A stretch of DNA of 64,000 nt from Boswellia sacra (lineage: Eukaryota > Streptophyta > Magnoliopsida > Sapindales > Burseraceae). The stretch covers positions 62,001 to 126,000 of the forward strand of contig SNVD02001184.1 of the NCBI GenBank assembly GCA_013180625.2, given 5' to 3'. A program made the position numbers and the translations under genes. Numbering within the stretch: position 1 is the first letter of the stretch; each line of letters begins with the position of its first letter. The notes beneath the pieces were generated by a model, which searched no databases, was not told where the DNA came from, and worked only from the letters and a program-made list of their open reading frames with translations. Positions 12,302-24,213 of the stretch are shown piece after piece.

Positions 12302-13859
12302 TAACACATCCGAAAAAGGATTATCTCCCAAGTATAGGAGTGTCGAAGTAATAAACCCGATGAGACCAGGGTCGATCCACGAGGAAGGGGATTTAGCGGT
12401 ACAAACTATAAGGTGAGCAAACTATAAGGTGAACAAATATGATATGAATAATTCAAAGAAATGCAAGATAATATCGAGAAATAAAAGTAAAGATGGCAGG
12501 TGGTACTACTGACCGTTCAAATGTAAAACATAAGAAAAAGGTGGTAAAACCAACCATGGAAATAGGAGGTAAAACCTACCATAACAAATAAAAGAAACAA
12601 TTTCATAAGCAATAAATGAGAATAATTAAAATACAAGTAAGAAGAATTAACACAATAATAATGAAAGATAAGGTTAGGAGATCCGTCCTTGATATATCAA
12701 ATAAAGATAAGTAACCCAATTATAACTCAATTGGAATCCACACATCAAGGAGGTTCCAATTGGAAGGTATGTCATTTAAGCCCATTTTATTTATATGAAT
12801 TATATTTGTTTCATTACCAATATTTATACCACTTCTTGTAAATGGGTTCAATCATCCAATGTGCCAATCACCATATGTCTACAACAAATCCAGGTTCCTA
12901 ACTAGATTCGTGTAGTATGGAAGAACCATACAACATCTAGAAAGGATCCAATCATTTGGTGTGCCAAGGATTGTCTACAATGGATCAAGACCTCCACTTT
13001 ATGAGTGGTGTCAAGATTGATTAGGAAAATAAATATAAATCATATAAAATAAACAACACAAGATTATGATTATGAAGTACATATCAAGGATTAGAAAATC
13101 CTTATTCTCATATCAAAGGTTTCACCCTTTCACCTTACCAAAAGAGAATTTAGCAAAATATTATAAAAGAAAGAAAACAAATTGCAAGAAAAAGAAAATT
13201 CATTAATAACATTAAACACAAGAGAGAAAAACACAATAACAAGAGATCCCAACCAAGGCTAAGATGCCCTAATAGGTCACAAGACACCTCTATTTTTAGA
13301 TACATTCAGGGGTAAACTTGTCAAATTACAAAGGGACAAAAGTCAAATTTATTGTTGACAATTGGGATCATCATGTGCACCAACTTTGACCACCAATTTG
13401 GGCACCGAATTACTTAGAATTTTGATCACATGTCTTCATAAAAGTTGTAGATATTTCTCTCAAATTTCTAGAACATCTTGATTTATATGATTTGGATGCG
13501 TATATCAAGAGATATGGTCAAAATACTAAGACATGGTCAGGCTGGGTCGAAACTACAAATGGGTTCATTTCAATCCCATTTTTGGTCCATTAAGAGCCCG
13601 AATTTGATGATGCTTGTGAAACACAAACTTGTAGATAATTTAATTAGCTTTCCAAAACATCAAGATTTGTGCCATTCAGATCTATAAATAGAAAGTTATG
13701 CCCATTTTACCGAACCTACAATAAAACCAAAATTAAGAGAAAGTTAATTCCAAAGATGCAAAAATTACAAATATGCATAAGTTGAGGAATTTAATAACAC
13801 TATTAATGTAATATGATAAATTAAGCTTTTATTAAGTATACATATTTAAGTGTTCTTCA
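12302..13859 (-). repeat. 3' LTR of E1
   Basis: Nearly collinear with 22371-23889, sharing for example GGATTATCTCCCAAGTATAG at the inner end and CATATTTAAGTGTTC at the outer end, with small indels. The polypurine tract GGTTGGAGGGTGTGA (minus strand) abuts it at about 13860-13877. Confidence 0.85.
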
Positions 13860-13877
13860 CACCCTCCAACCAGCTTA

Positions 13878-15199
13878 TTGCTAATCCCTGGCAATTAAAG
13901 CGTTATTATTTAGAAGTGATTTATAGAATTTTACATCCAAGGTGGTCATTATTGCACTCTCCTTGATTTTATCCAAATAAACAAACTCTCAATCGATTTT
14001 TTCTTTTTTTTTAAGTGACTCATGTACCCTTCAGTCAAGATATTAACAAACCTTCCTTTTGTGCTCAGTCGACACATGACTATGGGCTTATTAGAAGGAA
14101 GCCATATCAGTTCTAATATTTGTTAAGGTTAACAACCTTAGGCAGTGGGCATTCATTCATCATTATTTATATATTTTTTTCTTTTTTTTGAAAGAATGCA
14201 TCTTTAACCCACGTAGTGAGCCTTAGGCTAATGACTCCCATACCAGTTGGCCTTAGGCCATTAAGAGTTAAGACACCTCTACGAGCTTAACGACTCGAGT
14301 TGTCGATGCTTTTTTTTTTTTACTTAGAAACTTGTGGATAGTGCAATGTTCAATCCCATTAAGTTTTTTCCTTAATCCATGTGACGAGCTTTGGGCCAAT
14401 AGCTCCCAAACCAGTTGGTCTTAGGGTATTAGGTGTTGAGGCACCCCTCGGGCTTTATTGCTCAAATTAAGGAGGCTACGAGACCAAACTTATCCATGAT
14501 TGCCTTTCTTTTTACTTTTTTTTTTCTTTCACTTCTTCTTTTTTGTTTTTTTTTGTTTTTATTTTTTTTACTTTCTCCTTCCTTTTGTTGTTATCCTAAA
14601 TAAAGCAAAAGGACTAAAAATATTGCAACATTTCATTTTGCAACCCATAATCATGCATCTAAGTATGCGTGTGTGTGAAGAAAGTTTCATAAATACTTGC
14701 TTAATGAGTACATGAGCACACATTTTATTAAATAATAAGGTTGTGAGAGTTCATAGATTTGAATAATTCAAAGTGAAATGGATAAGACCTCCTTGTTATA
14801 AAATTCAAAAATCAAAACTAAATAATATCAAGTTAGCTAAAATGAGTCTTCAAAAATGCAAAATCAAAACAAAATGACAAATTCAAGAGTTCAAACTGGC
14901 CGCCCTCTTTACTCTACCATTGCTGACCTAGAATGCGTCTGAAGAGGATTTGAACTCCTTACACCGCACTTTGAATCTAATTACTTACTCGCTTTTTTTT
15001 TTGCAAGAAAATGAAAATTAAAGACACACTTATGTCTACTATCATTTCCCCCCAACCAAATGAAAAATTGTTCTCAATGTTTAAATATAGAGAGATAAAG
15101 TATAGAAGACATTACCTGAAGTTTCTGTTATTCAAGAGAGACGACCTGAAAGACTCAAAAAATAAAATGTTAAAAATAAAATAAAAGACAAGAAAAAAA
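13878..15199 (-). other. E1 long 3' non-coding region
   Basis: AT-rich, with T-runs. It contains a diverged direct duplication of about 100 bp (about 14195-14315 and 14380-14475, both with ACCAGTTGG followed by CTTAGG). No coding capacity was recognised. A long 3' spacer before the polypurine tract is usual for Athila-type elements. Confidence 0.5.
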
Positions 15200-15850
15200 T
15201 TACAAATGGAGATATAGATCCAATTTGCACTTTTTGTTTTGTCCCCCTAACCAATTAATTTGAGTTATAGCTGGGTTAGGTTCATACTCGACTGCTTGTA
15301 ATTTGTCAAGTAACTCACTAGCAGAAGTGGCAAAAACAAGGATCTGTCGCATCAAATGAGGGATAAAATTTTGTTCTATAGCTGCATCAACAAAACTTAT
15401 CAAAGGATCAAAGAAATTTTTAACCTTCAACAAACCTATGAGTTTTTTATGGAGATTCAGTTGGGCCCAAGAGGCAATTTAAAAAATTCCTTCGAGAGTA
15501 CCAATGCCACCTGGTAAAGCAATAAAGGCGTCCGAATTGATAAGCATATATGTCATGCGTTCATGCATAGAGGAGACCTGTAACTCTTTCCCAACCGTTT
15601 TTCCAACGATGCTTTCTACAGCCTAAGCTTTAGGAATAATTTCTAAAACTTGACTGCCTCATATGAGTGCAGCTGTCGACACACAACCCATTAACCCGAG
15701 GCTACCTCCCCCATAAACCACATGAATCTTTCTTTTAGCTAATAGCCTACCAAGATAATTTGCTAGTGCTATAAACTCTTCACCTTTTCTAGGTCGAGAT
15801 CCACAGAATACACATATCTTTTGGATTCGACGTTTTGAAGTTTCCTCCAT
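15200..15850 (-). pseudogene. LOG-like cytokinin riboside 5'-monophosphate phosphoribohydrolase, broken, intronless (E1 cargo)
   Basis: LOG enzymes release active cytokinin bases from cytokinin nucleotides in the cytosol and nucleus. Seen: ICVFCGSRPRKGEEF and [18 protein letters not shown] at the N terminus, then [37 protein letters not shown] and the C-terminal QINWLGGQNKK. The family signature PGGxGTxxE has lost its last glutamate (GIGTLEG). Stops occur after STAALI, in the PKA segment and after GIF. Plant LOG genes are split by several introns; this copy has none, so it entered the element through RNA. The length (about 217 codons) matches an ordinary LOG. It lies 340 bp downstream of the Cys4 ORF in the same orientation. 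Confidence 0.85.
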
Positions 15851-16190
15851 GTGTATGCAACTCTCTAACTATATGTGTAAAGAGGAGAACAAGAGAAGTC
15901 ATATTTATGGAGTGTAAAAAGGTATTCTAATGATGACATCTATATAGGTAGTTCGGTTGTTTGTTGAAAAAATTTGACAATAATGCATAGAAATTCAAAA
16001 AAAAAAGACATAAACAAGACAACTGTAAGGCATTAAAATTCATGAGTCAAACAAAAGATATAAATTAAAAAATGACAGTTGTAAGGCATTAAAATTAAAA
16101 AATGATGGCACACATGCATATGTACAGGTAGTTGTGACTGTGGCTCACATTTTCCTCTGGTTTTACGTCTAGAAACGGCTTAAACACCTT
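15851..16190 (-). other. Spacer between the E1 LOG and Cys4 ORFs
   Basis: Holds a short direct repeat built on AACTGTAAGGCATTAAAATT and AGTTGTAAGGCATTAAAATT (about 16020-16100). The stretch near 16140-16170 resembles the E2 sequence after its Cys4 ORF (AACCAGAGGAAGATGTGAGC in E2). The E2 stem-loop array is not present here. Confidence 0.45.
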
Positions 16191-16739
16191 CTATGAGTTG
16201 GGGATATGCTTCCCATCCAGTTTTCTTAGAAATTGGCAAATAGGGTCGTTTTGAGTTAGATTCCTAAGACTATAACGTTCCTGCTCATCTTGGAATTGTG
16301 TCCACAAGTTAAAAATTTCATGTTGCACAAGTCCACAAGAATACGTCTCAAGAGTCAATCGGATATCATCGAAAGACTCCCTACTTAGGCCATTCTTGAT
16401 GAATTGTAGCTTATCCTCTCGATTGTTAGACAAATATCCCAAGGAGCGACAACGCTGGTTACAAGTCCATCTTGCACATTTGTGACAAACTTGTAACCTT
16501 TTCGCCCTTCGCTTTTTGGCATAAGAGCTTTTTCCCAAACCTGGCATGTGGGAAAAAAGATTATCTGAAAAATCACAAGAAAATAGAACCTTGGCTTCAA
16601 TTAACCATCTTAAATCAGTAGGCATACCCTTGCATATCAAGATCCTTAGTCTTTCTGTTCGAGCTTTGTAAATTTTAAGCAAATCATTTTGAGGAAGAGA
16701 GGGAAAACGTTTGTGTAGAATCGGGAGAATTGTATCCAT
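16191..16739 (-). CDS. Small basic Cys4 protein, similar to carlavirus/vitivirus cysteine-rich nucleic-acid-binding proteins (E1 cargo)
   Basis: An intact frame of 182 codons downstream of integrase. I chose the start MDTILPILH (16739) because the homologous frame in E2 also begins with MD at the same place; an in-frame ATG at 16787 would add 16 residues. The middle holds a basic run (SSYAKKRRAKRL) directly followed by C-x2-C-x4-C-x3-C (CHKCARWTCNQRC), then EDKLQFIKNG. A small basic block next to a Cys cluster, in the context Gly-Lys/Arg-Ser-x-x-Ala-x-Arg-Arg-Arg-Ala, is the hallmark of carlavirus and vitivirus small proteins that bind nucleic acid and counter RNA silencing. The similarity is from memory of those families and was not aligned. 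It is about 60% identical to the E2 copy over 130 residues. It is open although the neighbouring pol and LOG are broken. An alternative is a highly diverged Athila env-position ORF of unrelated origin. Confidence 0.6.
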   Translation of the reverse strand: MDTILPILHKRFPSLPQNDLLKIYKARTERLRILICKGMPTDLRWLIEAKVLFSCDFSDNLFSHMPGLGKSSYAKKRRAKRLQVCHKCARWTCNQRCRSLGYLSNNREDKLQFIKNGLSRESFDDIRLTLETYSCGLVQHEIFNLWTQFQDEQERYSLRNLTQNDPICQFLRKLDGKHIPNS

Positions 16740-16866
16740 GTGAAGAAAATGAGAGAGAAGAAGAGAAAATGAATGCAAGGTGAGCAACAGTTTTTAGGGA
16801 ACTGAAAAATCGACTTTAAAAGCCATGGAGTACCGTATCCGCCACTTGACCGAGAAAAATCAATCC

Positions 16867-19445
16867 TTAAAAAGGATCGACTAAAGCAATGGACTCTTCA
16901 TTTTGATGAAAATTTTCCAAGAATGGTTTTAACCGTTGTCTATTAACTTTAAAAATATTACCATTCTTTGGGTTTTCAATTTCAACTGCTCCATAAGAGA
17001 AAACATTTTTAACAATGAAAGGTCTAGTCCAACGAGACCGAAGCTTACCAGGAAACAAGTGCAATCTTGAATCATACAAAAGAACTTTTTGTGAAGGTTT
17101 AAAAGATTTTGTAACAACGAATTTGTCATAAAAAACCTTCATTTTTTCTTTGTAGATTTTAGAATTTTCATAAGCCTCATTCCTGATTTCTTCAAGTTCA
17201 CTCAGTTGGAGTTTACGTAACTTGCAAGCATCATCCAAATTTGTGTTAAATGTTTTAATGGCCCAATAAGCTTTATGCTCAATTTCTACAGGCAAGTGAC
17301 AAGGTTTTCCATAAACTAATATACAAGGAGACATTCCCAATGAAGTTTTGAAAGCAGTTTGGTAAGCCCAAACTGCATCATTAAGTCTTAAAGACCAATC
17401 TTTACAGTTTGGGTTAATCGTTTTTTCTAAGATCTGTTTTATCTCCCTATTAGCTAATTCAACTTGTCCACTTGTTTGCGGGTTATAAGGTGTAGAAACT
17501 TTATGGGTTATTCCATAGTTCTTCATTAGAGTTTCAAATGGTTTGTTACAAAAATGTGCACCCCCATCGCTAATAATGGCTCGAGGAATTCCAAATCTAC
17601 ACAAGATATTCTCTTTTAAGAATTTGATAACTGTTTTATGATCATTGTTTCGACATAGAATTGCCTTGACCTATTTTGAAACATAGCCTACTGCAACAAG
17701 AATGTACACAAAACCAAATGAAGGTAGAAAAGGTCTCATAAAATCAATACCCCAATAGTCAAAGATTTCAACAACAAGAATGGGATTTAAAGGCATCATG
17801 CTTCGTTTTGAAATGGATCCCAATTTTTGACAATTTTCACAAGTTTTGCAAAATGTATGTGCATCTTTAAATAAGGTAGACAAATAAAATCCACATTACA
17901 AGATTTTAGCAGCTATTTTTTTAAATGAAAAATGTTCTCCACGTGCTTCGGAATGACAAAAATTAATGACACTACTTACCTCATTGTCAAGTATGCATCT
18001 TCTAATTATTTGGTCCAGATAATATTTGAACAGATATGGGTCATCCCAATAAAAATTTTTCACCTCAGTTAAAAACTTCCTTTTGTCTTGAGCATTCCAA
18101 TGAGGTGGCATTTCTCCTATTGCAAACAATGTTAGCAAACCAAGATACTGTAGCAACGGAGAATAAAAATTCATCAGGGAAATAGTCATTGATAGGTGAA
18201 GTTTCAATTAACGTATCTATCGTTAATCTTGACAGATGGTCTGCAACGACATTTTCAGCTCCTTTCTTATCCTTTATTGTGATGTTGAATTCTTGGAGCA
18301 ATAAGATCCACCGTATCAATCTAGGTTTTGCATCCTGTTTAGTCATTAAATATCTCACAACTGCATGGTCAGTGTAAACAATCGTTGGAGAACCAATTAA
18401 ATAAGATCGAAATTTGTCTAATGCAAGTACTACTACAAGTAATTCTTTTTTAGTTTTTGTGTAATTCATTTGTGCATCATTTAAAGTCCTAGTTGCATAT
18501 ATATAGCATGTGGCTTACCTTCTTTTCTTTGTCTTAAGATAGCACTAACGGCATAGTCACTTGCATCACACATCAATTCAAAAGGCAAGGACCAATCAGG
18601 AGATTGCATAATTAGAGCAGTTGTTAAAAGTCCAATTAACTTATCAAAAACATTTGGACATTCTTGAGTCCATTCAAAAGAAGTGTCTTTTATCAAGAGG
18701 TTACAAAGAGGTTTGGATATAGCACTGAAATTTCTTATGAACCTCCTATAGAATCCAGCATGCCCTAAGAATGAATAGACCTCTTTGATTGTTTTTGGTA
18801 GAAGCAAATGGGAAATTAATTCCACTTTTGTTTTGTCCACTTCAATTCCCTTAGAAGACACCACATGACCTAAGGCAATTCCCGAAGTGACCATATAATG
18901 ACATTTTTCCCAATTCAAAATAAAACCTTTTTCTACACACCTTTTTAAGACTTTTTCTAAGTTTTCAAGACAATTCTTAAAAGAATTTCCGAACATAGTT
19001 AAATCATCCATGAAAACTTCTAAACAATGCTCAACCATGTCACTGAAAATGCTTAACATGCATCTTTGAAAAGTGGCTGGGGCATTGCAAAGTCCAAAAG
19101 GCATTCTCCTAAATGCAAAAGTACCGAAAGGTCACGTGAATGTGGTCTTTTCTTGGTCTTTAAGTGCAATGGGAATTTGATAATAGCCTGAGTATCCATT
19201 GAGAAAGCAGTAGTAAGAGTGCCCTACTACTCTTTTTAGAATTTGGTCAAGGAATGGTAAGGAAAAATGGTCTTTTCTAGTAACAACATTTAATTTTCTA
19301 TAATCAATGCACATCCTCCAACTAGATGAGACTTAAGTTGGCAATGATTCACCCTTTTCATTTTTGACTACTGTAATGCCAGATTATTTAGGTACTACTT
19401 GTGTAAGGCTTATCCACTTACTATTAGAAATAGGGTAGATAATTC
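16867..19445 (-). pseudogene. E1 reverse transcriptase, RNase H and integrase region
   Basis: RT pieces lie at 19132-19314 (CIDYRKLN, LPFLDQIL, GYSGYYQI) and 18481-19104 (MPFGLCNAPATFQRCM, FMDDLTMFG). RNase H lies at about 18065-18550 ([36 protein letters not shown]). Integrase runs from about 17883 to 16867, with a CKTCENCQK zinc segment, DYWGIDFM, the central SDGGAHF core and the PYHLV-like [12 protein letters not shown] region, ending at VDPF. Several in-frame stops and a frameshift separate the pieces, so pol is inactive. No chromodomain follows integrase. Confidence 0.8.
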
Positions 19446-22165
19446 CTACATCAAGTAGTTTGAGAATTCCACCTTAATGACCTCTTTCATGTGGGGATTT
19501 AAACTTCTTTGAGGTTGTTGGGATGTCTTGGCATTTTCTTCTAAATGTATTTTATGTGTACAAATCAAGGGGTTAATGCCTTTTATGTCTTTTAAAGTCC
19601 ACCCGATTGCATTTTTATGCCTTTTAAGCACTTCTATTAACTTATCTTGTTGCTCGCTTATGAGGAATGAAGAAATTACCACCGGATATGTTTGATTCTC
19701 CCCAAGATATGCGTATTTTAGTCCTTCAGGTAAGGGCTTCAACTCTAACTTGGGCGCTTCCTCTTCCTTGCTTTCATTCATTTGCCCCAATTCTTCAAAT
19801 CTTGGTTTTGAGCCTTTTTCCATCACCTGTGCACAATCCAATAAAGAGCATATATCAGAAAGATCAGGCTCTAGTTCCATACTTGATTCTAATGAATTCA
19901 CTAAACAAGTTTCCAAAGGGTCAGAAGAACTCCCTTTTTGGATGTGGTCTTCCGCAATAGTTTCAATCATATTAGCCTCCTCAATTTCATCATCTTCTTC
20001 ATGTGGTTGTTTGCACATATTAAAAACATTAAGTTCCAATGTCATGTTCCTGAATAATAGCTTCATGACTCCATTCCTGCAATTAATCAAAGCATTAGAG
20101 GTAGCTAGAAATGGATGCCCTAAAATGACAAGAATTGAATTACATACTTCCACTGGTTGTGTATCCAAGACAATAAAATCTATTAGGTAAATGAATTTAT
20201 CGACTTGAACTAACACATCTTCTACTACTCCTCTTGGCACTTTAATTGATCTATCAGCAAGCAAAAGAGTTACAGAAGTCAGTTTTAACTCACCTAAATT
20301 GAGTTTCTGAAAAATCGAGTATGGAAGCATATTTACACTAGCACCAAGATCAAGTAAAGCTTGTTTTATTTTATAGTCTCCAATAACACATGAAATTGTA
20401 GGACAACCTGGATCCTTATATTTCACTGTATTATTGTTTTGAAGAATAGCACTTACTCGCTCAGCTAAAAAGGCCTTCTTTTTCACATTCAATTTTCTTT
20501 TCACAGTGCACAAATCTTTCAAAAATTTTGTATAAGAAGGTACCTGTTTGATCACATCTAGTAAGGGAATGTTGACCTTCACCTGTTTGAAAATTTCAAA
20601 AATTTCAGAATTGTGAGTTGGCTTCTTTTGTGTAGGTAATGCTTGAGAAAATGGAGGCACAGATGGGGATTTGATTTCTTCTTCACTAGGTGTTGGTTTG
20701 GTAACCTCTTCCTGACCTTTAGAGACCGATTCTTCTTCTTTCTCATAAGGTTTAGGAATGTGTTTTTCAACAACCTTTCCATTGCGAAGGGTCATAACTG
20801 ATTTGGCTTGGTCCAAATAATGGTTACTTGAACTCCCTGCATTTGAGTTAGATTGATCTTTGGGGTTTTGCAATGTTTGAGAAGGAAATTTTCCTTTTTC
20901 TTGGATGCTAAATGTGGATGCAAATTTTGCAAGAGTGTCTGACAAATTTGCTAATGTTTGAGCAGTTTGACTATTGAAAGTCTCTTGCTTTGTAATGAAT
21001 GAATGCAATGTCTCTTCAAGGTCATTCCTAGGAGGAGGAACATATGCATGATCATGAGAATTTTGAAAATTTTATCGTGTTTGAAAAGGGAATTGTGAAG
21101 ATTGTGCATGATTGTCATTTTTCCAACTAAAATTTGGATGATTTCTCCAACCGGGATTGTAGGCTTGTGAGTATGGATTGTGGTTTGGCCATTTGAAAGT
21201 GTTCAAGGCATTGGCTTGCTCATGGAGACATTCCCTAAAGGCAGGCAAAGTTGGGCACTCATCAATAAAATGGTCATTATCATTACAAATGTGACAGACA
21301 AATTCTTGAATAGAATTCAATTGACCACTCTTTGTCATTTTTAAAGCCCCGACTTTTCTAGCTAGGGATGCATATTTGGCTTGAAGGTCATAGTCTTCCC
21401 TAAGGTTGTAAATGCCTCTATTTGATGTCGAGGTTGAGGCCTTGCTTGGTGCCTCATAAGTGCCAGCAGTGTCCCAATTTTGGGCTTTATCTTCTAAGGA
21501 ATCTAGGTAGTCAATCGCTTCCTCAGGGTCTTTATCTCCAAATTCTCCGTTACACATTAGCTCCACCAGTTGCCTATCTTGAGGTATTAACCCTTCATAG
21601 AAGTGTATAACTATTCTCCAAGTTTCAAAACCATGGTGATGAGAGGTATTAAGTAATTCTTTATACCTATTCCAACATTGGTAAAGGGTTTCTCCTTATT
21701 TTTGAGTGAAAGTGGAGATTTGTCTTTTAAGAGAATTTGTTCTATGGGTAGGAAAATTTTTTTTCAAAAATTGTTGTTTCATCTCATCCCAAGAACTGAT
21801 GGAATTTGACCTCGAAATTTGTAGCCATGTTCTAGCTTTATCTTTTAAAGAAAAAGGAAAAAAGCTTTAATCTAATGATGTTTATGCTCCAATTTGGGTC
21901 ACTGTAGGAGTTACATACCTCTTCAAAGATTTTTAAGTGCGAATATGGGTTCTCCATATCAAGGCCATGAAAGGTGGGTAAAAGTCAAACAAAACACGGT
22001 TTGAAATTGAAATGGATTACATTGGGAGGAGAAAACTACACAAGATGGTGCACTAGTCCTTACCGGATTCATGTAATCTTTGAGGGTTCTTGGTTGGTTT
22101 TGATCATTTTGTTGGGAACGATTGTCCCCTTCATTCGTAAACCTTTCCACTTGATTGTCAGCCAT
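19446..22165 (-). pseudogene. E1 gag-protease region
   Basis: Gag starts at MADNQVERF (22165). It continues through the capsid part, which contains stops and frameshifts (at 21566-21960), to an intact zinc knuckle CHICNDNDHFIDEC (C-x2-C-x4-H-x4-C). A 520-codon open stretch (19446-21008) carries the acid protease with its active-site motif LLDLGASVNMLPYS and ends in the linker to RT (NAIGWTLKDIKGINPLICTH). The layout matches the Gag-Pro of Athila elements, which assembles the particle and processes the polyprotein. The breaks in the capsid mean that no full Gag can be made. Confidence 0.8.
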
Positions 22166-22342
22166 GTTTTCTAAGGAAGATGATGTTTTTCTAACAAGTC
22201 TACCACTAGATGTGCATGACCAAATTTTCATGCAAACTTAAAAGAAAAAAGAAAAGAAAAGATGAATCACACGACAAAGAAAAAAAATTAAGATCTAAAA
22301 TGAGAAAAGAGAATACTTATAATTTTGCACGCCAAATTTTAC

Positions 22343-22368
22343 CTTCCTCGGCAACGACGCCAAAAACT
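22343..22368 (-). other. E1 primer binding site (tRNA-Asp-like)
   Basis: On the minus strand the sequence just inside the 5' LTR is TTTTTGGCGTCGTTGCCGAG. Apart from one or two substitutions it matches the TGGCGCCGTTGCCGGGGA site complementary to the 3' end of plant tRNA-Asp(GUC), which is the primer used by Athila-type elements. Confidence 0.75.
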
Positions 22369-22370
22369 TT

Positions 22371-23889
22371 ACACATTTGAAAAAGGATTATCTCCCAAGT
22401 ATAGAAGTGTCGAAGTAATAAACCCGGTGAGATCAGGGTCAATACATGAGAAAGGGGATTTAGCGGTACAAACTATAAGGTGAGCAAATATGATATGAAT
22501 AATTGAAAGAAATGCAAGATAATATCAAGAAATATAAGTAAAGGGTGGTACTACTAACCGTTCAAATGTAAAACAAAAGCAAAATGTGGTAAAACCAACC
22601 GTAGAAATAGGAGGTAAAACCTACCATAGCAAATAAAAGAAACAATTTCATAAGCAATAAATGAAAATAATTAAAATACAAGTAAAAAGAATTAACACAA
22701 TAATAATGAAAGCTAAGGTTAGGGGATCCGCCCTTGATATATCAAATAAAGATAAGTAACACAATTATAACTCAATTAGAATCCACGCATCAAGGAGGTT
22801 CCAATTGGAAAGTATGTCATTTAAGCCCATTTTATTTATATGAATTATGTTTGTTTCATTACCAATATTTATACCACTTCTTGTAAATGGGTTCAAGCAT
22901 CCAATGTGTCAATCACCATATGTCTACAACAAATCAAGGTTCCTAACTAGATTCATGTCGTATGGAAGAACCATACGACATCTAGAAAGGATTTAAGCAT
23001 TTGATGTGCCAAGGATTGTCTACAATGGATCGAGACCTCCACTTTACGAGTGGTGTCAAGATTGATTAAGAAAATAAATATAAATCATATAAAATAAACA
23101 ATACAAGATTATTATTATTAAATACATGTCAAGGGTTAGAAAATCCTTATTCTCATATCAAAGGTTTTACCATTTCACCTTAGCAAAAGAGAATTTAGCA
23201 AAACATTATAAAAGAAAGAAAACAAATTGCAAGAAAAAGAAAATTCATTAATAACATTAAAACACAAGAGAGAAAAACACAATAACAAGAGATCCCAGTG
23301 AAGGCCAAGATGCCCTAATGGGTCGCGAGACACCTCTATTTATATATACATTCAGGGACAAACTTGTCAAATTACAAAGGGACAAAAGTCAAATATATTG
23401 TTGACAATTGGGATCATCATGTGCACCAAATTTGACCACCGATTTTGGCACCAAATTACTTAGAATTTTGATCACATGTCTACATGAAAGTTGTAGATAT
23501 TTCTCTCAGATTTCTAGAACGTATATCAAGAGATATGGTTAAAATACTGAGGCATCTGAGGCATGGTCAGGCTAGGCTGAAACTACAGATGGGTTCACTT
23601 CAAGCCCATTTTTAGTTCATTAAGAGCCCAAATTTGATGATGCTTGTGAAATACAATCTTGTAGATAATTTAATTATCTTTCCAAAAAATCAAGATTTGT
23701 ACTATTCTAACCTTTAAATAGAAAGTTATGCCCATTTGACCGAACCTACAACAAAACTAAAATTAAAAGAAAGTTAATTCCAAAGATGCAAAAACTACAA
23801 ATATGTTTACGTTGTGGAATTTAATGACACTATTAATACAATATGATGAATTAAGCTCTTATTAAGAATACATATTTAAGTGTTCATCT
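22371..23889 (-). repeat. 5' LTR of E1
   Basis: Direct repeat of 12302-13859 at the upstream (minus-strand) end of the element, followed immediately by the primer binding site. The terminal dinucleotide is degraded in this copy. Confidence 0.85.
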
Positions 23890-23976
23890 TATTGAAACTA
23901 CAAAATTTGTAATTTATTGCCATCACTTCTTGCCATTATTGTATAGGTGTCCCAATATGGATTTTCTTTTGCCCAG

Positions 23977-24213
23977 GTTTCCTACATCTCCCAAGATTGG
24001 CCAATCTAATGTATGGCAGCTAGCAAGGATGGAATTTACTTAGTAGTTGTTGGTCTTCATGGGTTAATCTTATATGACATTCAGTTGAAAAAGTGTGGCG
24101 AGTATTTGCAGATATCTCTCAGAAATAGAAGATTCGATACGAAGGCTTGTTGTGGCTGGGAAAGATTATTGTTGGCTTGCTTTAACAAAAATGCCCTTAT
24201 TTGTTTATAAAAA
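23977..24213 (+). pseudogene. RIC1-like gene fragment, second part
   Basis: After a GCCCAG acceptor the sequence reads VSYISQDWPI, a stop, then MAASKDGIYLVVVGLHGLIL and YDIQLKK, and after frameshifts WRVFADISQK and GLLWLGKI. In intact RIC1 this directly follows the LHMNLP segment that ends at 12290, so the two parts were one captured gene piece with an intron between them. Several stops and frameshifts make it non-functional. It ends at the right TIR. Confidence 0.8.

Larger units (their letters stand above)
12302..23889 (-). mobile_element. E1: Athila-type Ty3/gypsy retrotransposon with a Cys4-protein and LOG cargo
   Basis: LTRs of about 1.5 kb flank an internal region read on the minus strand in the order PBS, gag, protease, RT, RNase H, integrase, Cys4 ORF, LOG, PPT. 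TATTG at 12297-12301 and 23890-23894 is the likely 5-bp target duplication. Athila placement rests on the tRNA-Asp-like primer site, the DLGA protease, the DYWGIDFM integrase segment and the [20 protein letters not shown] segment, and on the absence of a chromodomain. Stops and frameshifts occur in gag, RT, RNase H and LOG. LTR identity is about 92-94% by eye, so this is an old insertion. It sits in the intron of the captured RIC1 fragment. Confidence 0.85.
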
